Source: Rhodobacteraceae bacterium UBA7436
GTDB lineage: Bacteria; Pseudomonadota; Alphaproteobacteria; Rhodobacterales; Rhodobacteraceae
Length of the DNA stretch: 29,471 nucleotides
Direction of reading: 5' to 3'
Assembly: GCA_002478745.1 (NCBI GenBank)
Contig: DLQI01000080.1
Coordinates: 1-29,471, forward strand
In this document: in pieces, positions 25,036 to 29,471 of the stretch
Layout of the letters: each line of letters starts with the position of its first letter
How positions within the stretch are numbered: the stretch's first letter is position 1
Position numbers and translations under genes: made by a program
The notes under the pieces: generated by a model
Database searches by the model: none
Seen by the model: only the letters and a program-made list of their open reading frames with translations
What the model was told of the DNA's origin: nothing

Positions 25036-25737
25036 ATGACACCAAAAATTCGCGCCCTCTCCGTACACTTACTGACCGCCACTGGCGCAGTTTTCGCAAT
25101 GCTAGCAATGCTGGCCGCAGTCGATTCCAGATGGGACCTGATGTTCCTTTGGTTGGTTGTTGCATTCTTTGTCGACGGAATTGATGGGCCATTGGCGCGT
25201 CACTACGATGTCAAAAAGAACGCCGCTGAATTTGATGGTGTGCTACTTGATCTGATAATTGACTACCTGACTTATGTCTTCATTCCTGCATTTGCATTGT
25301 TCAAATCTGGGCTTATGGATGGCTGGACAGGTTTGTTTGCGATCATCCTTATTACGTTTACATCTGTAATGTATTTTGCTGATACACGCATGAAAACTAA
25401 AGATAATTCATTCTCCGGCTTTCCAGGATGCTGGAACATGCTGGTCTTGGTTATCTTTGCGCTTGAACCAAACTTTTGGGTATCACTGGCACTTGTAACG
25501 ATCTTAGCCGTTGCAATGTTCCTGCCACTTAAATTCGTTCACCCAGTGCGCACAGAACGTTGGCGCGTGGTAACGTTGCCAGTGGCAATAGCTTGGACGT
25601 TCTTTGCAGGTTGGGCCGCTTGGGTCGATTTTCACGCCGAAAGCTGGGCGCACTGGGGTCTTGTGATCACCAGCGTTTATTTGCTGGTTGCAGGCGTCGC
25701 GCAACAAGCTATCCCAGAGCGCACAGCCAAAGCGTAA
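25036..25737 (+). CDS. pcs: Phosphatidylcholine synthase (CDP-alcohol phosphatidyltransferase family)
   Basis: A 233-residue membrane enzyme that condenses CDP-diacylglycerol with choline to give phosphatidylcholine. The active-site motif is D50-G51-x2-A54-R55-x12-G68-x3-D72-x3-D76; the x12 spacing, rather than x8 of most CDP-alcohol transferases, matches bacterial Pcs. At least six hydrophobic helices are visible, and the protein ends in a short polar tail. I chose ATG 25036 (MTPKIRALSVHLLTATG); no strong ribosome binding site precedes it, and a TTG at 25018 would add six residues. The stop lies 3 bases from the convergent ogt stop. Pcs depends on exogenous choline in rhizobia. Confidence 0.88.
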   Translation: MTPKIRALSVHLLTATGAVFAMLAMLAAVDSRWDLMFLWLVVAFFVDGIDGPLARHYDVKKNAAEFDGVLLDLIIDYLTYVFIPAFALFKSGLMDGWTGLFAIILITFTSVMYFADTRMKTKDNSFSGFPGCWNMLVLVIFALEPNFWVSLALVTILAVAMFLPLKFVHPVRTERWRVVTLPVAIAWTFFAGWAAWVDFHAESWAHWGLVITSVYLLVAGVAQQAIPERTAKA

Positions 25738-25740
25738 CCA

Positions 25741-26202
25741 CTAAATCAACAATCCTGCCGCGCCTTCATGGCGCAGCAGTGCAACTTTGGTTTCGACACC
25801 ACCTTCACCTGAAAACCCTGTCAGGCCCTTAGCACCCATCACGCGGTGGCAAGGAATAATAATTGGGATCGGATTTCCACCACAGGCTTGTCCCACGGCT
25901 TGGGCTGGAACGCCCAAATCCTTGGCAATTTCGCCGTAGGTTCGGGTGTAGCCAAAGGGGATCGCAAACATCGCGGCACACACATCACGTTGGAAATCGG
26001 TGCCTTTGACGTTCATTGGCAAATCAAACGTCTCTAATTCACCACGCGCATAGGCCAACATCTGGGTTTCGGCAGCATGCAGAACATCGCTGTGATCATC
26101 AGCAGAGATGCCCCAATCAAGGCGCGTGATCTCTCCCGCTTCCTCCACAACACACAGCAGACCAAACTGTGTTTTAACGCTGCGCCGTTTGATCTGTGAC
26201 AT
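25741..26202 (-). CDS. ogt: Methylated-DNA--protein-cysteine methyltransferase
   Basis: A 153-residue suicide repair protein that removes methyl groups from O6-methylguanine. The acceptor Cys118 lies in IPIIIPCHRVMGAKG, and the DNA-binding helix-turn-helix region is FGYTRTYGEIAKDLGVPAQAVGQACGGNP. The N-terminal half is short and divergent, as in Ogt proteins, and no Ada-type regulatory domain is attached. AGGGG lies 6 bases before the ATG. The terminator at 26241-26267 isolates it from rpoH, so it has its own promoter in the 38-base interval or reads from elsewhere. Confidence 0.95.
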   Translation of the reverse strand: MSQIKRRSVKTQFGLLCVVEEAGEITRLDWGISADDHSDVLHAAETQMLAYARGELETFDLPMNVKGTDFQRDVCAAMFAIPFGYTRTYGEIAKDLGVPAQAVGQACGGNPIPIIIPCHRVMGAKGLTGFSGEGGVETKVALLRHEGAAGLLI

Positions 26203-26240
26203 GCGGAACCCCTAAAAACGACAGACCAATCCTTGAATAG

Positions 26241-26267
26241 AAAAACCCCGCCCGATTATGGGCGAGG
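26241..26267 (-). terminator. Rho-independent terminator of rpoH
   Basis: On the minus strand CCTCGCCC pairs with GGGCGGGG around a 6-base loop and is followed by five T. It lies 33 bases past the rpoH stop and stops read-through into ogt. Confidence 0.88.
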
Positions 26268-26299
26268 CTAGGATAATTTTCGACGATCGCCAAGGTGAC

Positions 26300-27196
26300 T
26301 TAAGCTGTCGCCATCATGCCTTTTTCTTCAGCTAAGGCACGCATGCGCTCCTGAAGCTTTTCAAATGCACGCACTTCGATCTGGCGAATACGCTCACGGC
26401 TCACTTTGTATTGTGTGCTCAGGTCTTCCAGCGTGATCGCTTCATCGCTTAGGCGGCGTTGGGTCAGAATGTCTTTTTCACGGTCGTTTAAAACATCCAT
26501 CGCTTCGGCCAACATTTCGCGGCGCACGGTCAACTCGTCATTGGCCTCATAATCGCCAGCTTGGTCGGCACTTTCGTCCTCAAGCCAATCTTGCCATTGC
26601 ATGGTCCCCTCGCCCTCAGAGCCAACGGTCGCATTCAATGATGCATCCCCACCACTCATGCGGCGGTTCATGCTGATCACTTCAGTTTCCGTTACACCCA
26701 GATCATTAGCAATACGGGCCACGTTTTCTGGACGCAGATCACCTTCTTCAAGTGCACCAATGCGGTTCTTGGCTTTGCGCAGGTTAAAGAACAATTTCTT
26801 CTGGGCAGAAGTTGTGCCCAACTTCACCAAAGACCACGAACGCAGGATGTATTCCTGAATGCTCGCGCGGATCCACCACATGGCATAGGTCGACAGACGG
26901 AAACCCTTTTCAGGATCAAACCGCTTAACGGCCTTCATCAAACCAACATTGGCCTCTGAAATCACTTCGGCTTGGGGCAGACCGTAACCGCGATAACCCA
27001 TCGCAATTTTAGCTGCCAAACGCAGGTGGCTGGTAACCATTTTATGGGCCGCGCCTGTGTCTTCTTTTTCAACCCAAGCTTTAGCCGCCATGTACTCTTC
27101 CTCAGGCTCCAACATTGGGAACTTGCGGATTTCTTGCATGTAACGGTTCAGGCCACCTTCTGGGGTTGGTGCCGGTAGATTTGCGTAATTAGCCAT
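26300..27196 (-). CDS. rpoH: RNA polymerase heat-shock sigma factor RpoH (sigma-32)
   Basis: A 298-residue sigma-70-family factor for heat-shock genes. Region 2 contains LKAVKRFDPEKGFRLSTYAMWWIRASIQEYIL (in part residues 88-118), the RpoH box is QKKLFFNLR (132-140), and region 4 carries YKVSRERIRQIEVRAFEKLQ near the C-terminus, the -35 binding helix. The order and RpoH box distinguish it from sigma-70 and sigma-28. GAGGGAC precedes the ATG at good spacing. Many Rhodobacteraceae have two RpoH paralogues; which this is cannot be told here. A sigma-32-like promoter lies upstream (27244-27272), and FtsH, known to degrade sigma-32 in E. coli, is encoded in the same window. Confidence 0.97.
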   Translation of the reverse strand: MANYANLPAPTPEGGLNRYMQEIRKFPMLEPEEEYMAAKAWVEKEDTGAAHKMVTSHLRLAAKIAMGYRGYGLPQAEVISEANVGLMKAVKRFDPEKGFRLSTYAMWWIRASIQEYILRSWSLVKLGTTSAQKKLFFNLRKAKNRIGALEEGDLRPENVARIANDLGVTETEVISMNRRMSGGDASLNATVGSEGEGTMQWQDWLEDESADQAGDYEANDELTVRREMLAEAMDVLNDREKDILTQRRLSDEAITLEDLSTQYKVSRERIRQIEVRAFEKLQERMRALAEEKGMMATA

Positions 27197-27219
27197 TGTC
27201 AGTCCCTCTCATTTGGGTG

Positions 27220-27233
27220 CCCATGTTTATGGG
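27220..27233 (-). promoter_or_regulatory. Short stem-loop in the rpoH leader
   Basis: CCCAT and ATGGG flank a 4-base loop in the predicted 5' leader, ending 13 bases before the ribosome binding site (27200-27206). It leaves the site free, so a role in temperature sensing like that of E. coli rpoH is possible but not shown. Confidence 0.35.
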
Positions 27234-27243
27234 GTTAACATTG

Positions 27244-27272
27244 ATATGGGTGCCGCGCAGACAGGTTTCAAG
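27244..27272 (-). promoter_or_regulatory. Sigma-32-type promoter before rpoH
   Basis: On the minus strand CTTGAAA (27266-27272) is followed after 14 bases by ACCCATAT (27244-27251). The E. coli sigma-32 consensus is CTTGAAA-N13-17-CCCCATNT, so both boxes match well. The start point would fall near 27237, about 40 bases before the ATG. This suggests that rpoH is transcribed by its own product, as reported for Caulobacter. Confidence 0.6.
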
Positions 27273-27325
27273 AGGTTGCCTATGCGATAATTTCAATATG
27301 GAGACACCAATTGCAAAGGCCAATG

Positions 27326-27367
27326 CTATGTCACACGCCTCACGTCTATGTGCACCATGTGACATAG
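27326..27367. repeat. Perfect 10-bp inverted repeat between rluD and rpoH
   Basis: CTATGTCACA (27326-27335) and TGTGACATAG (27358-27367) flank 22 bases that contain another CTATGTG (27345-27351), allowing an overlapping alternative pairing with ACATAG (27362-27367). The repeat begins 21 bases past the rluD stop and ends 54 bases before the rpoH -35 box. It has no T-run, so an operator or attenuating structure is as likely as a terminator. Confidence 0.6.
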
Positions 27368-27388
27368 GCGTAACAAACGAAGGCTTCG

Positions 27389-28423
27389 CTATTTGGCTGG
27401 AATCTCAAGTGCTGCGATCAAACGGGACATATCCGCAGGCATATCCGCCTCAAAGCGCATCATCTCGCCGGTCACTGGGTGTTTGAACCCCAAAACAGCC
27501 GCGTGCAGAGCTTGACGCTTGAAAACACCAAGCTCACGCAGACCATCATCACTAATTGATCCTTTAGGCAGCTTGCGCTTGCCACCATAAACAGGATCAC
27601 CAACAAGGCCATGACCGGCATGGGTCATATGCACGCGAATTTGGTGCGTACGACCTGTTTCCAACCAACATTCCATCAAGGCAATCACTTCAGGCGCACC
27701 AAAGCGCTGAACCGTACGGGCGCGGGTCACAGCGTGACGCCCCCCCTGAAACAACACCGCTTGGCGCTGGCGATCTGTTTTATGGCGGGCCAGTTGGGTG
27801 GTCATCCGCAAAATATTGCTGGTTTCAAAGCTTGCGCCCTTAACGCCACGCAACCTTGGATCATTCGCATCAGGCACGCCGTAAACCAGCGCTTTATAGT
27901 AACGTTCAGTGCTGTGGTCTGCAAACTGGGCTGCCAAACCATGGTGCGCCGTGTCCGTCTTGGCTGCGACTAAGATTCCAGATGTTTCTTTATCAATGCG
28001 GTGCACAATTCCCGGGCGCTTCATACCACCAACGCCGGACAAAGTATCACCACAGTGGTGCATCAAGGCATTAACCAATGTGCCGTTCGGCGTACCAGGT
28101 GCAGGATGGACAACCATGCCCGCAGGTTTGTTTACTACAATCAGGTCGTCATCTTCATAGATCACATCCAACGGAATGTTCTCTGGCAAGATGTGGCTTT
28201 CTTCGGCCTCTGGCACGTCGATTTCAACATCAGCGCCCTCAAGAACCTTGGCCTTGGGATCAAGAACGACAACTCCGTTCACTTTGACAGAGCCATCCGT
28301 GATCAAACGGGACAAACGGGTGCGCGACAGCGATGCATCCTCTGGCACATCACGTGCAACCGCCTTATCAAGACGGGAGGGCGGAGCTTCGCTGATACGG
28401 AAACGAACTGAGGTGATCGACAT
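27389..28423 (-). CDS. rluD: Ribosomal large-subunit pseudouridine synthase RluD
   Basis: A 344-residue enzyme that makes pseudouridines in helix 69 of 23S rRNA. The N-terminal S4-like RNA-binding domain covers about residues 13-75 (SRLDKAVARDVPEDASLSRTR), and the catalytic domain has the motif GIVHRIDKETSGILVAAKT with the essential Asp. Later motifs include ETGRTHQIRVHMTHAGHGLVGDPVYGG. I chose ATG 28423 (MSITSVRFRI): it has AGGA about 6 bases upstream, and the open extension of 65 codons has no domain content and lies over the divergent gene. Its start codon overlaps that of the plus-strand DUF6476 gene in CATG (28421-28424). Confidence 0.95.
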   Translation of the reverse strand: MSITSVRFRISEAPPSRLDKAVARDVPEDASLSRTRLSRLITDGSVKVNGVVVLDPKAKVLEGADVEIDVPEAEESHILPENIPLDVIYEDDDLIVVNKPAGMVVHPAPGTPNGTLVNALMHHCGDTLSGVGGMKRPGIVHRIDKETSGILVAAKTDTAHHGLAAQFADHSTERYYKALVYGVPDANDPRLRGVKGASFETSNILRMTTQLARHKTDRQRQAVLFQGGRHAVTRARTVQRFGAPEVIALMECWLETGRTHQIRVHMTHAGHGLVGDPVYGGKRKLPKGSISDDGLRELGVFKRQALHAAVLGFKHPVTGEMMRFEADMPADMSRLIAALEIPAK

Positions 28424-28706
28424 GACAGATCCTGTTGAGCCCGCGAACTTGCGGTTTTTAAGACGGTTGGTGACAGTACTGACCGCCACCATGTTGATCG
28501 GCGTTGTAGTCGTGGTCGGGCTGCTTGTCACCCGCCTGTCGTCAAAAGGGCCAGACCTGCCCGAAATGATCACCCTGCCCGACGGATCAGAGGCGACTGC
28601 GTTCACGCAAGGGGACACATGGTACGCGATTGTAACGAGCGGGAATGAGGTCCTGATCTACAATCGGACGGATGGGACGCTAAAGCAGACGATCACGTTG
28701 GAGTAA
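28422..28706 (+). CDS. Small DUF6476-type single-pass membrane protein
   Basis: A 94-residue protein with a basic N-terminal stretch (NLRFLRRL), a transmembrane helix at about 19-41 (TVLTATMLIGVVVVVGLLVT), and a C-terminal part of about 50 residues with a beta pattern (LPEMITLPDGSEATAFTQG then TWYAIVTSGNEVLIYN). I believe this is the DUF6476 family found beside rluD in Rhodobacteraceae; function unknown. GAGG at 28409-28412 precedes ATG 28422, within the rluD coding region. Its start codon shares two bases with the rluD start on the other strand, and its stop is 3 bases from the convergent Sel1 gene. Confidence 0.82.
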   Translation: MTDPVEPANLRFLRRLVTVLTATMLIGVVVVVGLLVTRLSSKGPDLPEMITLPDGSEATAFTQGDTWYAIVTSGNEVLIYNRTDGTLKQTITLE

Positions 28707-28709
28707 GGG

Positions 28710-29350
28710 CTACTCGCCGCAATCGGTGTAGTTGCTTTGCACGCAGGCGGTCGCCATTGCTTGGCCTTTCGAAATTTCTTCGGGAGACATTGATTTGGCG
28801 AGGAACACAGACATCGCCTCTTGTTTGCTTCCCGAACCCGTTGCGCTATCATCACTCACAGTATTTGATGCCGCTATGATAAACCACATTTGAGCAGTTA
28901 CATTGTCGCGATCAACACCATACCCCATCATATACATGGCACCGAGTGAACGTTGAGCAGGGGCGAAGTTCTGTTTTGAGGCCAATCTAAGCAAACGTAA
29001 GCTCTCAGGAAAATTGCGACGCATGTCTTTGGAACCGACAAGCATGGCTCCAAGCTCTGCTTGCGCCACTGGATGTCCTTGATCAACTGCGAGTCTGTAC
29101 CATTTTTCAGCCTCTTTGTAGTCCTTGGGAAGGCCGCCTGGATAATCGCCCCACAACCAACCACGGTACAGTTGTCCTAAGCTGACTTGCGCATCCGCGT
29201 CACCTTGTTCGGCAGCCACTCTTCAAACGCAGCTTTGTAATCGCCAGCTTGGTAGGCATCATTCCCCTTATAAAAATCCTGCGCAACAGCAACGTTACTT
29301 GAACAACAAACCAAACTCGCGGCTAAAAATAGGTTATGGAGAGCATTCAT
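28710..29350 (-). pseudogene. Sel1-repeat secreted protein, frameshifted near 29215
   Basis: A protein with a signal peptide and Sel1/TPR-like repeats is encoded in two frames. The first starts at ATG 29350 with AAGGA 8 bases upstream and gives MNALHNLFLAASLVCCSSN plus VAVAQDFYKGNDAYQAGDYKA and AFEEW before going out of frame and stopping at 29177. The second resumes near 29219 as AAEQGDADAQVSLGQLYRG with further repeats GHPVAQAELGAMLVGSK and FAPAQRSLGAMYMMGYG, ending at 28710; a TGA two codons before its GTG closes that frame. Sel1 proteins normally read AFxxWxPLAEQGDA, so about seven bases seem missing at the joint. Either a real mutation or a sequencing error explains it. Its role is unknown. 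Confidence 0.75.
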
Positions 29351-29471
29351 TCGGTAAATCCTTGTTACTACCCACCCAAATAATCACCTCAAGGTTGAAT
29401 TGTGAAGCCAAACCATAAAGGCTAATGATCAGATCTGAATGTAGGGGTAAGTGGTACCACCTCCTGGTCTC
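29351..29471. other. Leader region of the Sel1 gene and right edge
   Basis: No gene is visible in these 121 bases. They should carry the promoter of the Sel1 gene on the minus strand. A GTGGTACCAC palindrome lies close to the edge (about 29451-29460). Confidence 0.4.

Noticed and set aside
28424..28618. The 65-codon N-terminal extension of rluD
   Set aside because: It covers the plus-strand DUF6476 gene and is Ser/Thr/Val-rich without domain features; ATG 28423 has its own ribosome binding site.
29451..29471. GTGGTACCACCTCC at the right edge, resembling the anti-Shine-Dalgarno end of 16S rRNA
   Set aside because: The preceding bases do not match the conserved 3' end of 16S rRNA, so it is only a short palindrome with a CCTCC.

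Overview
The window looks like a chromosomal segment of an alphaproteobacterium of the Rhodobacteraceae (Roseobacter group). The reasons are the order ruvC-ruvA-ruvB / ybgC-tolQRAB-pal-cpoB-tilS-ftsH, FtsH starting from TTG, a DUF484-xerC pair beside a divergent priA, rluD followed by rpoH with a divergent DUF6476 gene, a phosphatidylcholine synthase, and a TolA with an acidic Pro/Glu-rich middle. Base composition is near balanced by eye, so this would be one of the lower-GC members. I see no rRNA, tRNA, CRISPR array, transposase or phage gene.

Layout. Positions 1-4646 are the most accessory part: the 5' end of a small minus-strand gene, an XRE-family regulator preceded by a perfect 17-bp palindrome, a Rieske non-haem iron oxygenase with a coupled 73-residue protein, a convergent amidase and a MOSC-domain protein. 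Positions 4753-16473 are one long minus-strand block: Holliday-junction resolution (ruvCAB), an unrecognised coupled gene, the Tol-Pal envelope machine with YbgC and CpoB, TilS (tRNA modification) and the FtsH protease, closed by a strong terminator. Positions 16767-17077 carry a DUF1127 gene, a C-rich stem-loop candidate of the Cuckoo/CcsR small-RNA type, and a terminator. Then follow a small membrane protein, prmA, an MFS transporter and priA (all minus), a 450-base gap, and DUF484-xerC, a cytochrome P460-like haem protein and pcs (plus). The right end holds ogt, rpoH, rluD (minus), a divergent DUF6476 membrane protein (plus) and a Sel1-repeat gene broken by a frameshift.

How the genes work together. 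The central block is housekeeping: envelope constriction (Tol-Pal), membrane proteolysis and the heat-shock sigma factor RpoH. FtsH degrades sigma-32 in E. coli, so the window holds both a regulator and its likely protease. A sequence resembling a sigma-32 promoter in front of rpoH suggests autoregulation. The left region is a plausible catabolic unit in which the XRE protein controls a Rieske oxygenase of the glutamate-bridged type (carnitine, choline or betaine oxygenases), with the amidase possibly acting on the same or a related nitrogen compound; the substrate is unknown.

No single locus is convincingly a new system. The best leads are the XRE palindrome and its echo before the oxygenase, the overlapping CATG start codons of rluD and the DUF6476 gene, the possible sRNA downstream of the DUF1127 gene, and the dyad and heat-shock-type promoter upstream of rpoH.
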